A DNA stretch of 64,000 bases. It comes from Rostratula benghalensis (lineage: Eukaryota > Chordata > Aves > Charadriiformes > Rostratulidae). How positions within the stretch are numbered: the stretch's first letter is position 1; every line of letters starts with the position of its first letter. Shown in pieces: positions 1 through 11,799 of this stretch. The translations under genes were made by a program, and so were the position numbers. The stretch spans positions 1,067,897-1,131,896 of the forward strand of contig VXAI01000190.1 of the NCBI GenBank assembly GCA_013399305.1, in the 5' to 3' direction. A model generated the notes under the pieces. That model did not search any database. It saw only the letters and a list, made by a program, of their open reading frames with translations, and was not told where the DNA came from.

Positions 1-3000
1 TTTATCTGAAATAACCTTTCTCCTCATGGTAAATGTAACGGTGTTTACACTCACTCTCAGATGGGCAACGTGGGATTTACGGGATCCCATCGAGGTCAGC
101 AAAACCGAACCCTTGTGAATCAAAGCGGGAAGTAAATTCTAGAAACAAGACCAGATCAGAAGACAAGGGGCAAAAAGGTTTTCTTCTGCACAGCTGGGGA
201 AGTATTAGCACGGAGTATGGTTTCTGATGGATATTATGGAAATAATATGTGGAAAGGATTGTTGCATTTTATTTAACCATAAATTTGTAACACCTGTTCT
301 TGGCAAGCACCTGCTCTTTTCCCCTTTTAAATATTTAAAAATTGAATAATGTTTATGATTAATTTAGAACAACAAGATAGAATGTGCAGCTCATGTCACG
401 AAGAACCAAGGTGCATCTTTTGTTTCCCGTAGCCTGCTTTTTAGTCTGATCAGTAATTTATGACAGGAGGACCATAATGGAGTAAGACCTTACAGAAAAA
501 AGAAAGCATAACCAAAACCCAAACAGTCTTAAGGGAGCAATTGAGATAAAGTACTTGCTCAGTTGTTCTAATAGTTTGGCTAGGTGCCTATCAAAATTGG
601 TTTATTTTCTTTGCCAGTGTCTGCAGTTAATGGCAGCAGGAGAAACTACTATTCACGTTCTCTCTATGGAATGCCACTGTACTGCTAATACAGAGTGACC
701 CAGGGATGCCAGGAAAGGCCCAGTAAATAAAGTTTAACTTTTCAAAGCCATTCCAGCCTCACCTCTAGCGTGCACAAACGTGGGCTGATGGACATAATCA
801 CCTGCACACCCCTCTGAATCTTCAGTCATGGCCAAGAACCCCAATGGCGTGAAACTCTGCAAATTCAGGGAGCATACAGAGGCAATTCCTACCACAAAGA
901 TCATACAACAGGTGGATACAAGACAGGAGAGGAAAAGGAAAAAAAGGAAACCTGGATCTATGTGATCAACCAACATTTAAGCACATCAGCATCCTAAATT
1001 TTGTGAAAGGTTCTGGGGGCAAGGATGAATTTGGAACTTACAGGAAAGAACTTGTAGGTGAATTGTGTCAATGGATCCTTTGGCTTAAAAGAAAACCAGG
1101 CAAACTTATTATTTTCTTCTTGAACCCCACAGCATAAAACTAACTTGAATATATCTTTTGGGTTTTTTTAAAAAATCCCATATGCAAAATGATAGGCCTT
1201 GTTTGGAAACTTTGATTCAGCTCAAGAAAAATGCAGTAATTGTTCAAAGTGAGATTTGTGAAGATTATGCCTGCAAAGATCTGTGAAGGCAAGCAGGTAG
1301 TCTTGAATTTATTAAATGTAGTTTTATTTTTATAAATATTGAATGTATTTAATTGAATTTATTTAATTAATAACAAGAATAACTTTATTGAATGTGTTAA
1401 GAGCATGAAATATTGCTTTCATAGTTACAGTATGGAAATACATTATAGAAATATTTAGTTATATTCTAGATCTAGAACTTGGATTGTTGTCTTAAAATCC
1501 AAATAGGACGGTGAGTTATTTGCCATCTGCAATATTTCCTGGACAGATTTGTACTTGGCCTCACGTCAGTTCTTTGTGTTGCTGGGGGAATTTAATCCCC
1601 TGCCCCCTCTGTAGCTTGGTGGCTCAGTACAAATACAACTGCTACAAAGCCTTAAGAGCATCAAGTGACTATTTTTTTCCAGGCTGGAAGATACATTGCT
1701 GAGAAGTTCCACTGACTGCACGTCTGCTCTCCCAAACAGACATCAAAAAGCATGTTTGTAATTTCAGACTCTGTTTTGTTAGACATACACAAATGCAGAA
1801 CTAAAACCAAACAAAAATCCGTTCCCTGAAGAGAATAATTGCACACAGAAGTATTTGTACAGAAAACTGTTTCTAAGCAATGCATATGCTGGTTTTCTTT
1901 TTAATAGGATTTTTCTCCAGCAACTCTAACTAGCAAAGGAGTTAAACATCCAAAGCATTTTCCTTTGCATTGGAAATACTAAAAAGAAATAGCAGCAAGA
2001 GGTCTTGGGTCCAAAGTCTTAAATAGAGTGGGCATGAGAGTAGCCCTGTTTCACTGGAGGCAATTGTATATAGCTTATTAGTTAATTATAGCGAGAAGAC
2101 TTTTAAAGTTTTCTTAAATGAATCTTTATAGATTTAAATGAACTCACCTTATCAAAGCATATTAAAAAAACCCAAACCTGTAGGGAAAGCATAGGAAAAA
2201 GTTACAGATTTCAATGGAAAATAAGTGACTATATGTATTTACAAGTTTTGGTTTCGGATCACAATAATTGCATCAGTATTTGAAACTGGAGCTATTAGTG
2301 CCATTGAAGATGGAAGCACAGAAACATCAACACCTTAAAGAGGCATCGTTGGGAAAGTGTTGTTTGGGTTTTTTTCTGAGGATGTACAAGCAAGGATTAA
2401 ATTTGCAAACTTTTCTGCAAGAGACCATAAGGGAGATAAGGGAGGCTCCTGGAAGGAAGCTCAAATACAATCAGCTTTTTTTTTTTCCAAAGAAGCCATT
2501 CTTTGGGCTGAATTTTTTACACGTTCTTTCACCCCACTTTTAAGAAAAACAAAACAACTTTTTAGTTGTATTTCGGTGCATTTAGAAGTTGATTCCTATG
2601 CTACTAAGCAAAGTGTTTACAAGTTGTTTTTTTTTCTTGAACTAATGAAAAAAATGATTTTGCTAGAAATGCTTAAAACTTGGCATATTCATAGTCCTCC
2701 GAGGAACACGTACCCTGCCAAGTCTGAGAAAACGCTTGGAACAGAAAGAAGGTCTGAGTAAATCTTGCATACTGTGTTACTTTTTTTTTTTTTTAATGAT
2801 TTATGAACAAGACTCTGATGCTTAACTTGTACAGTTTTTCTGATCTACACAACGACACGGCCACGTTTATTACAGTGAACATTTAATCACAGATTGGGTA
2901 CCCACAAATTTTTGGGAATATTCAGAGAGCGGTGCGTGCTAAAAAACCCTTCAACCTAAAATTTCCTTCGGTTTCTCCAATATCCCTCTCAATTTATTTT

Positions 3001-3399
3001 AAGTTTAATCTAAGGGTTTGTCTGTACGAGTTAGAAATTTTAATAGTAATGTTTCTGCAACACCAGTGATTCAAAGCATTCCTACTGGTAAAACAGCAGT
3101 ACTACCACCCCACATGTCTTGGAAAATACAGCTGTGCCAGCCTTCCAGGGCATCACAGAGAGCTTCTTCATTTGGAGGAGTGCAGATCCTCAGCTGTTAC
3201 TCCATTTAGTGTCGACTTGGCTGTTCAGTGGAAGCTCCAGATAGGCATCAAATTGATTTTCCTTTACTCTCAGTCTTCCAAATTGAATTTGAACATTTTT
3301 CACTAGGTTTATATATTAGCAATATGCCAATCTCTGAGACTGGCTGGGTGCACAAACAGAAAAACTGAGCTTTACAGTATGGACACATGGCATCTCATC
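1..3399. other. Upstream non-coding flank, no gene recognised
   Basis: This is AT-rich sequence with scattered A and T runs (for example the T tract near 2782-2795). The short open frames here are under 135 codons, lack a recognisable domain and have biased composition typical of chance frames. I see no repeat family I can name, no RNA gene and no promoter. It lies about 9-12 kb upstream of the only exon in the window, so it may hold distal regulatory DNA, but nothing in the sequence shows that directly. Confidence 0.6.
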
Positions 3400-4173
3400 C
3401 CAATCGGGAAGATGAAATTATGCAGAGGACAGTGAACGAGGCATGTCAGGACACAACAACCCCGTGCAGGGATACAAGTTTGGGGAAGAGTGGCTGGAGC
3501 TGCCTGGCAGAAAAGGACCTGGGGATTTTGGTCAACTGTCTGCTGAACATGAGCCAGCAGTGTGCCCAGGTGGCCAAGAAGGCCAACAGCATCCTGGCCT
3601 GGATCAGGAACAGTGCGGGGAGTAGCACTCGGATAGTGCTCATCCTCTTCTCCTTGACACTGGTGAAGCCCCACCTCGAGTGCTGCGTCCAGTTTTGGGT
3701 CTCTTATCACAAAAAAGACATTCAGAGAAGGGCAGTGAGGCTGGTGAGGGGTCTGGAAAGCAAGCCTTATGAGGAGAGGCTGAGGGAGCTGGGGGTGTTC
3801 AGCCAGGAGAAAAGGAGGCTGAGGAGAGACCTTCTCGATCTCTAAAACTCTCTGAAAGGAGGGTGTAGAGATGTGGGGGTTGGTCTCTCCCAAATCACAG
3901 GCAATGGGACAAGAGGAAATGGCCTCAAGTTGTTCCAGGGGAGGTTCAGATTGGTTATTAGGAAGAATGTTTACATGGAAAGGGTTACTAAGCGTTGGAA
4001 TGAGCTGCCCAGGGAGGTGGTTGAGGCACCATCCCTGGAGGTATTCAAAAGATGGGTTGCCATAGTGCTCAGTGACAGGGTTTAGTAATGGATTTTTATC
4101 AGAGTTAGGTTGATGGTTGGACTGGATGCTCTTAGAGGTCCCCTCCAACATAGACAATTCTATGATTCTATGA
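3400..4173 (+). mobile_element. CR1 LINE fragment, 5'-truncated, with the decayed end of ORF2
   Basis: This is the longest CR1 copy in the window. Its 3' end reads 'gacaattctatgattctatga', the octamer-type CR1 terminus. Upstream, frames on the + strand still show the C-terminal part of the CR1 reverse-transcriptase protein (ORF2): residues resembling [12 protein letters not shown], then [10 protein letters not shown], then YEERLRELG and KRRLR. The frame ends at 3845 and continues in another frame (near 3873-4085, with RKNVYMERVTKRWNELPREV), so the protein is broken by a frameshift and stops. The 5' edge is uncertain by tens of bases. It is a dead retrotransposon remnant. The long minus-strand open frame across it is only the mirror of this copy. 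Confidence 0.93.
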
Positions 4174-4572
4174 TCCACAGACCTTCAATGATCTTACCTC
4201 ATTGGTAGATTCTTTCCCAAATGAATATTTTTATAAGTCAGTTTAAGGCCGAAAGATTTTTTTTTTTTTTCTGGCATCCTGTAAATATCCAAAACGTGGA
4301 TAATATACTAAACATACTTAGGAAACATTTTGTGGTTTTTGTTTTTGTTTTTTTTTTTTTATATCTGGAAATTCCAAGAGGTATCCAAACCCTTGAGAAG
4401 AAATGGAGAGGTGAGTTCAGGCACTGCCCCACTGTCATTTCACCAGCAACTGGTTCATCTGTGGTGGAGATGACAGTGACAAACTGTGCTCACTTGCAAG
4501 GAAGAGAATGGGGAAATCTGTGTTGGTTGATCAATGGTTTATCACACTCTGTGTTTTTTCAGTGACCGAAGC
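4174..4572. other. Short non-coding spacer between two CR1 copies
   Basis: The spacer has T-rich stretches at about 4258-4270 and 4346-4361. Nothing else is recognisable. Confidence 0.6.
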
Positions 4573-4925
4573 CTGTATTTATAGCAGCCTTCCAGTATCT
4601 GAAGGGAGCCTACAGAAGAGCTGGGGAGGGACTCTTTGTCAGGAAGTGGAGTGACAGCACAAGGGGTAACAGCTTTAAATTGGAAGAGAGGAGATTTAGA
4701 TTAGATACCAGAAAGAAATTCTTTGCTGTGAGGGTGGTGAGGCACTGGAAGAGGTTGCCCAGAGAAGCTGTGGCTGCCCCATCCCTGGAGGGGTTCAAGG
4801 CCAGGCTGGATGGGGCTTGGAGCAACCTGGTCTGGTGGGAGGTGTCCCTGCCCAGGGCAGAGGGGTTGGAACTGGATGATCTTTGAGCTCCCTTCCAACT
4901 CTAACTGTTTAGTGTCTGTGATTTT
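4573..4925 (+). mobile_element. CR1 LINE fragment, 5'-truncated
   Basis: This is a sense-orientation CR1 3' region. It contains the conserved stretch around 'gttgcccagagaagctgtgg' and the segment 'ctggtctggtgggaggtgtc', then the 3' block 'ttggaactggatgatctttg'. The terminal octamer repeat is degraded (a diverged 'agtgtctgtgatt' remains). An ORF2 C-terminal trace ([21 protein letters not shown]) is legible between 4680 and 4886. It belongs to a different CR1 subfamily from the copy at 3400, whose 3' end differs. Confidence 0.93.
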
Positions 4926-5683
4926 GTTTATGAGGCAGGAGCTGCTGCAAAGTGTCAAAAATCATTTGTGACTGACTGGTGTACCATGATCTGTGTTCAT
5001 CAACTGCAATAAAACAAGGTGGCATATTTTTGAAAAAGTATTCTATAAATATATATGTATTTTGAACAAGTCCTTTGCTGTAGCTGTAGTGACTGTTGGT
5101 GGGAGATAATACCTAAGGAGAAGATGAGTTCTGCTTCTGTGACCAGCTCAGTCTGCACATTTGGGGAGCAATTTAAGAGGCTCCCATCTGCTGGGTGTAT
5201 TGTTTGCCTGAGTCCTGAGGAATTAATCTGAGAATATATTCAGCCTTGTTAAAAGAATACAATTTCAAGTCTTGTTTGACTGAATTATTTTTCAAACTGG
5301 TTTAGGCTTTTTGTTACGGTATTTAGTTCATGAATCAAGATGTAAACTGTGTAATTACTTCAAAGAAGACCACATATAACACAATTAGAGAAAACATAAA
5401 TGTGGTCATAGTCTTAGATAAATAAAAAAAATCATATGGAATTCCAAAAGCTTTGAACACAAGCTGTTCTCATTAAAGTTGGGGACAGCAACAAAAGACT
5501 TTGCTCAGTATTTCTGAAATCTCCATATTTTGAGTCTGATTTTCAGCTGAAATCTCCATATTTTGAGTCTGATTTTCAGCTGATAATTCCTCCAAGTGAA
5601 ATTTTTCTTTCACGCTGTACTGATTTTTCATTCACCTGTAGTTATGTAACTCACTAATAATTAATTATTGTACATAATTTAGA
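4926..5683. other. AT-rich spacer with a perfect 33-bp tandem duplication
   Basis: This is non-coding sequence between CR1 copies. The only structure is the duplication listed separately at 5514-5579. Confidence 0.6.
5514..5579. repeat. Perfect 33-bp direct tandem duplication (2 copies)
   Basis: The unit starts 'ctgaaatctccatatttt' and ends 'gattttcag'. The first copy is 5514-5546 and the second is 5547-5579, with no mismatches by eye. Identity this high implies a recent replication-slippage duplication, possibly polymorphic. Confidence 0.95.
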
Positions 5684-5912
5684 TGAGATTTTAGGAAGAA
5701 ATTCTTTCCTGTGAGGGTGGTGAGACACTGAAGAGGTTGCCCAGAGAAGCTGTGGCTGCCCCATCCCTGGAGGGGTTCAAGGCCAGGCTGGATGGGGCTT
5801 TGGGGAACCTGGTCTGGTGGGAGGTGTCCCTGCCCAGGGCAGGGGGTTGGAACTGGATGATCTTTAAGGTCCCTTCCAACCAAAACCATTCTGTGATTCT
5901 ATGATTCCATGA
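5684..5912 (+). mobile_element. CR1 LINE 3' fragment
   Basis: This sense CR1 3' end begins within the 'aggaagaaattctttcctgt' segment and runs to 'ccattctgtgattctatgat', a clear octamer terminus. It lies in the same orientation as the two copies upstream and resembles the copy at 4573, so two insertions of a similar subfamily are likely. Confidence 0.94.
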
Positions 5913-7885
5913 TATTTAGATGACTTAAGTCCTTCTGAAGCAGAAATCTAAACACTTTATCAATTGAAAAAACAGAAAAAAAGAATTTATTGGAAATCTT
6001 TTCTGTCAGAGAGGAAGCGGACATGAGGGACGCGCTGTGTCAGGTGACTCAGTCAAGTGGAGAAAATTGGTATGGCAGCTCCAGCAGTCACATTATCGAC
6101 CCATAGCAATCATCTGCCAGTAACTTGGTTTCTCTAGAGGGAGATTCAGCTTGGAGTCCTTTCCATTTCCAAAAACTGGAGTCCTAAAGGAGATTGTGTC
6201 TCAGTCCCGCACTGCCATAGAGACTGGTGGTCTTCTCTTTGCTCTGCACTGAACAGAAGGACCAGAAGCTTCTGATGATCTTGATATGCTTTGGTCTGCG
6301 ATCTCTTACAGGTTTTTCTATTCACAACCTTGATTTCTCCCCACCATTCTGCTCCCCTGAGAACGGCACAACAAACTGCTGTGTGCTGAGGTGCAGATAA
6401 TTAGGAGTGCACCTTTGCCTGCCATTTCTTCCCAGTGTGTCAGCTGCCTCATTTTATGCAGCAGAGCTGCAGGAGTTGCACCCGGAGGACTTCAGCTGCT
6501 TGCAGAGTGAGCTACAGACCGTACATCTGAGAGCAGGAATGGAAGGAAGGAAGCAGGGGTGGAAGAGCTCCTCTTTTATTGGCAAAGAGCTGTTACGCCT
6601 GGTCGGTGTGCTGTTGAATCATATCCTAAGGCCATCACAACTCCCGTTTCCTCCACGGTGCCATTGCTACAGCAGTTAGCTTTGATTGTTCCGCTGCACC
6701 ACCGCTAGCGTGGCTTTTATGCAAAGACAACCCTGTAAAGATAGAAAAATGAGAAAGGGTTTGGGAGTTTTTAAGCTGGCAGAACACAGTGTGTGCTGAC
6801 TCTTGCACTTGTGTTGATACGCAGAGCTCTGGAGCTCTGAAAAGCTCGGGGACCAGCCAGGAGGACAACCAAAGGTCTAAACCCCAAGCTGGAGAGAACC
6901 ATGGAATCATTCAGGTTGGAGGAGACCCTAGATCTAGTGCTAGATTCTAGCTTAATAAAAGAGCAGGGGCAGAAAAATCACAGGGATTGGTGCAACAAAC
7001 CACGAACCTTTAAGACAGTGGCTCAAGAAAATATTAAACTCATCATCTACTGTGAAAGTGTGGCTGCGTCTGTGAAGTACTTTGAATAACAGGGATGAAG
7101 GTGTTGGAGTTACACTGCTGCCTTTTGTTTAATGGCAAAGATGACATGGTGAAGAACATCATCAAAAATATTACAGAACTAACTAGAAAAGGGAGCTCAG
7201 CTCCAGGCTTCAAGCAGATGCATGGCCCAGGGACAAGCCAGACAAGGAGAGCTTGGAGCTGGCAGAAGTTTGAAACTAGGAATGTCCAGGAAAATAGGAC
7301 TTTGTAAGCAGGGAAAACACCTGTCATCATCAGAGAAGTTCTGCTATTAGTTTTAAAAGAATATCCACAGGATTCCATCTCTGGACAAGGAAGGAGGATT
7401 TTGGGCCATGCTGGGTACTAATTCCAGTACACAGTAATATTAGTTCCTGCAAGGAAAGTGTTCTCCTGTGTCGTCAAGGCAAAGATGGTCTTCAGTCTAA
7501 CATAGTGGCATGTAAATTTAAAGAAATCCAGCAAAACAGGTATCACTTTTCCTGTGGTAATTAATTTGATCATTTGGTAATATTTATATAAAGCACAAAA
7601 AGTAGGCAGTCTTGAGGGCCAGACCACAAAAGAAATGGGTGAAAGTCTGGTACCATTTAACTTTATCGGGAGTCAGATCTCCTCCCATTTTCTGCTTGTC
7701 TTATCCAGGGTTCTTTGAAAAAGCCTTTCTACTGAAGACAGAAATGAAGTGTGTGATAGGAGTCCAGTGCCCCCAACAAGACTGGGAGCATCCACATATT
7801 TTTGGTTAACCAGGAAAGAATAAAATGTCAGAAAACATCCTTCTCTTGCAGAATTGCCTCAACAACAAAAGTGGCTCAAAAACAA
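5913..7885. other. Non-coding flank, no gene recognised
   Basis: This is mixed-composition sequence without a supported exon. A possible short antisense CR1 remnant starts near 6899 ('atggaatcattcaggttgga'), followed by an imperfect palindromic 'tagatctag' cluster, but it is too short to call. Nothing else is recognised. Confidence 0.5.
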
Positions 7886-8081
7886 CATAGCAGGCGTTGT
7901 CCTTCTGGCCAGCCGTGCCCACCTGAGTATAAAACAGGGTCAGAAGCATCCTCAGGGTACTGCCAGAAAAGGAAATATTTTCCATCCATAATCATTGGAA
8001 GTAGAAAATATTCATAGGTAGCTGTGAGACATCTGTGTGTACCTAAGAATGTCAGTTTTTCCACCAAACTTAGAAATTTTA
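7886..8081 (+). repeat. 196-bp duplicated segment, copy A
   Basis: This segment is matched without indels by 9022-9217, in the same orientation, 1,136 bp downstream. By eye I count about 4 mismatches (roughly 98% identity). It contains TATAAAA at 7928-7934. Its right edge directly abuts a short CR1 3' tail. It is not a repeat family I can name. Both copies keep open frames on both strands across most of the unit, but without a recognisable protein. Confidence 0.92.
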
Positions 8082-8137
8082 CAACTAGATGATCTTTCCA
8101 GGTCCCTTCCAATCCCTGATAGTCTGTGATTCTATGT
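8082..8137 (+). mobile_element. Very short CR1 3' tail
   Basis: Only the last ~55 bases of a CR1 are present: 'actagatgatctttccaggt', then 'cccttccaatccctgatag' and 'tgtgattctatg'. Its 5' end coincides with the right edge of the 196-bp duplicated segment. Confidence 0.85.
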
Positions 8138-9021
8138 GCCCAGAACATTGAGCTTGCTTTTTAAACTACAAACCAGAGCTCATTAGTGCTACTCTGGAAG
8201 CAACCAAGAAATGCCCCTCTCCAGCTCCCCAAGCTGTAATGTTTATTCCTATATATCAACTTGGTTGGGTTTTCCTGGCCTATATGGGCATATAGATGGA
8301 ATCTGTGGGCTAAACTACCATGGATGAGCCTGGTGATCCCAAACTGACCACATCTAAACTATCCTCTTGGCCTGTTACTGCAATTTCAGGACGAGCTGTC
8401 TGGCGTTTCGTGGTTGCCCACGTGGTTCTTGTACCACTGCTCGCCCTCTGCTTCTGAGAGCCCAAAGGGATTGCAGAAGCAAGTCCAGGGAAGCGTGGCA
8501 TTCGTTCTGCAATGGGTGATGAGTAACTCCCACAAGACTCATCTTCTGTTTCTTGAAATAGAACATGAAAATTATTAGGTCCTTAATGCGGTAATTTGAC
8601 TTGAGGCTTAAAATGCTGAAGGAAGAAAGCTACAATCCAGACATAATGAACTTTCCTGAAAAATGAAATCAATATTGACTTGAAAGAAGTCTCTACTGTC
8701 CTCGTCTGCCTTCCTTCTCTGAATCTCAGTTTTCTAGGCTCTGATCCTCTTCTCAGAGGATCTCCCACTCCTGACTGAGGGCATTTGCAGGTGGGAGACC
8801 CAGAATCCCAGGTCGCAGCTCTGCTGGGCGGCGACTGCTGCCCACTGAGCTCACAGACCTTCCCAGCAAATGCAGCTGAATGGAATGAAGCCACTCATTC
8901 CCACCACGACTGCCACAAACTGCATGGATGTGGATGTGGCATGAGCCACGGGGCAGGCTCAGCCAAGGGCAGCAGCCTGATGGAGAGCAGGGAGAAGCGC
9001 AGGGGCAGTCACCACCGCTGT
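8138..9021. other. Non-coding DNA between the two 196-bp copies
   Basis: No repeat family or exon is recognised. A + strand frame opens at 8785, runs through copy B and stops at 9153 (122 codons, rich in Ser, His, Cys and Gly). I see no domain in it and regard it as a chance frame. Confidence 0.5.
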
Positions 9022-9217
9022 CATAGCAGGCGTTGTCCCCCTGGCCAGCCGTGCCCACCTGAGTATAAAACAGGGTCAGGAGCATCCTCAGGGTACTGCC
9101 AGAAAAGGAAATATTTTCCATCCATAATCATTGGAAGTAGAAAATATTCATAGGTAGCTGTGAGACATCTGTGTGTCCCTAAGAATGTCAGTTTTTCCAC
9201 CAAACTTAGAAATTTTA
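9022..9217 (+). repeat. 196-bp duplicated segment, copy B
   Basis: This is the partner of 7886-8081, with TATAAAA conserved at 9064-9070. Unlike copy A it is followed by unique sequence rather than a CR1 tail, so it may be the source copy. Confidence 0.92.
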
Positions 9218-10719
9218 AATGCTTCTTCCTTTCCAGCACGATGAGTACTTTAAATCTCCAACTGTATAAGTATTTAAGCTCCGTTTCCCTTCCTACGTCC
9301 CTTCCTTTTGCACAGGAGGAAAGCTCTGAGACCATCCTTTACTGGCTTCAGTTAAGCAATGTTCACATTTCAGTCACTCAATATTTACATTTGTTTCACA
9401 TCTGTCTTTTCCTGAATATTCCATATAATAACAGCCCATCCCAGAAAAAACGACCCCAGTAAATTTATGAGGAACAAAATATCGTTCTGGAATAATACAG
9501 ATTTTGAATGTTTCAAGAATCTCAGTGCATTTAAAATTCAGATTTCTTTCTTAACTTGGTTTAACTGTCAGTCCTAAAAAGACCTTCTTTTTTTATGAGA
9601 CATTATTCCCACCAGAATTATTCAAGCTGTCACAGTAGTTCATTTCACAGTTTGCAAACACAGGAACCAGTGAAATAGGTAAAACAGGCTTCACTGGCAG
9701 TGACATTCCACTCACTCGCAGTAGCTGAGGCTCTCTACATTTTGGCATTGCCTAAAATTCTGATTTCTCTTTATTGTTCTCCCTGTGCTCAAGTCTGGTT
9801 TAAACACTTTTTCCTGCTTACAGAGAAAATATTTGCAGAATCAGGAGTGGACCTGAATTTTCAGAAAGGGTATTAGACTGGTAAGCGTATCTTTTTAAAA
9901 TTACCAATAAGTAAAACTTCAAAGTGAAAATGAGTAATTTCCAACTAAACAAACACGCTCACAGTCTGATGACACCTGTATGTCACTGTGGGGTCTTTTC
10001 AGCTGACACCTGAACTGAGCTCTTTGCTTTTCTTCCCACTGTGCTTTATATTTAACTCCACCTCATACTTGCTTTCTCCATGATACTCCTGCAATTTAAA
10101 GAAAACATACAAAGATGCTCTCTTCTCAATTCCAACACCCCAGTGCACTCAGTTTTTATCAAATGACTATCCCAAACAAACACGTTTAAGATAAATGAAG
10201 ACATTATGGCTCAAAAGAAGACCAGAAGAATTCAATATGAGAGAACAACTGCTGTCCATCCTCTCCTGATCAATCCTGACAGTTTCCCTGCCGCAATACT
10301 ATTGCTTAGGATTCCTGGTGTGCTTAAAACCCCAATTAAGCACCATTTAGCTTGTCTGCACCCTGTTCTTCACGTTGGTTTCTACAAACACTGCTCACAT
10401 GCACTCTGTGGTACTGTCTGTAACAGAAAACCAGTGGAAGCATTCCAAGTTGGAACATTACCTGTTGGTAACCTGTTCAGACCCAGGCCTGAAGAAAGGT
10501 AGGTTTGTTCAGTTTGTTCTTCATTTTATTAACACTAAATTGCATTGCTTTTTGGGTTTTTTTTTCCTCCCAAGCAAAACTTAGATGAAAGCCTTTTTTA
10601 GCTTAATATTCGAGAAGATCTAGTGACTTGCATATTTTTTTGTGTGTGTATGAGTATCACCCCTAACTGTGCTTCTTGTAGATCATAACTCTTGTGTGGG
10701 TCTTTCAACCTTTGCTTTT
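9218..10719. other. Non-coding flank, no gene recognised
   Basis: This is AT-rich unique sequence. No exon, RNA gene or repeat can be supported. Confidence 0.55.
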
Positions 10720-10890
10720 TCATGGAATCATAGAATGGTTTGGGTTGGAAGAGACCTTAAAGATCATGCAGTTCCAACCCCCCTGCCGTGGGCAGGGACA
10801 CCTCCCACCAGACCAGGTTGCTAAAAACACCATCCAGCCTGGCCTTGAACCCCTCCAGGGATGGGGCAGCCACAGCTTCTCTGGGCACTC
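10720..10890 (-). mobile_element. CR1 LINE 3' fragment, antisense
   Basis: The sequence begins 'tcatggaatcatagaatggt', the reverse complement of a CR1 terminus. It continues through 'gacacctcccaccagaccag' and 'ggatggggcagccacagctt' before breaking off near 'ctctgggcac'. It lies about 0.7 kb upstream of the CpG island. Confidence 0.94.
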
Positions 10891-11499
10891 TGCTGTCCAT
10901 GGAATTGTTTTCTTCAGATTTCCCTTGAGTAAGCAAGGCTAATGCTACATATGAGAATTACAATAATGCAGAATATTTTGTGATAAATTAGGCACCTCCA
11001 AGATGCTAATAGAAGGGCACAATAAATCCGTCCCTGGATCCTCCCTTCTCCAGCTGATTCTCTTTCTTTCATCACAGATTCATCAGCTGCAGCTGCAGCA
11101 GAGCAGGCTACGGGGCAGGAAGGGACCATAAAACCACTTTTCCCCAGGGCCCTTTTCCACAAAAAGAGTGGGATTGGGTTCCTCTCTCTATCATATAGCA
11201 GGAGCTGGGAGCCAGTGGGCCATTTCCCAATTAAAATTAAATAGCAGCTGTTGACAGTTGCTAGCAGGCTAAATTGGCTCTGTGGGGAATAGCCCATTAG
11301 AGCAGTCATCTCGATGGAGAGCTGGATGTGTCTCACGGGGAGCTTCTAAGGCTTCAACCTGCCTCCAGCCCGCACCAGAAGTACATGCTGGAGCGATGTT
11401 TGGTGCTGGGACGCTGGTATGTCACGCTGCCTGGTTCAGACTTTGCTTTTGCCTACTTTAGTGTCACCCTCACTAAAATATTAACCCCAAACCAGCGGC
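10891..11499. other. Proximal upstream region before the CpG island
   Basis: This is moderate-GC unique sequence. It includes a block with clustered CAG/CTG-type motifs around 11089-11107 ('agctgcagctgcagcag', overlapping E-box-like CAGCTG sites). It may be part of the promoter-proximal regulatory region. That is inference from position only. Confidence 0.4.
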
Positions 11500-11799
11500 T
11501 CGCTCTGCCGCTCGCCTTCCCCCCCTCCTTCGAGCACCGTCTCCGGCCCGACCTGCGGGGAAGGGGCTGAGGAATGACCTGCCCCATCTCCTCCTTCCTT
11601 GGCCGGGCAGGAGGAGGCAATGGGGCCGGAGGTGGCTGATGTCCCCCCCCCTCCCCGCCCCGGGGAACCTGGTGGCTGCGGGGCTACCTTGGCTGGATTA
11701 GGCGGGCGGGAAGGGTTGAGGCTCTGGCAGAGGCTCCAGTTCGGGGAGCCACAGGTAGGCGGCGGCCTCTTTTCCCAGGTTCGTGGAGGCTTTTTTTGT

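Noticed and set aside
3372..4178. 268-codon minus-strand frame
   Set aside because: It is the mirror of a sense CR1 copy. The true coding remnant is ORF2 on the + strand, itself broken.
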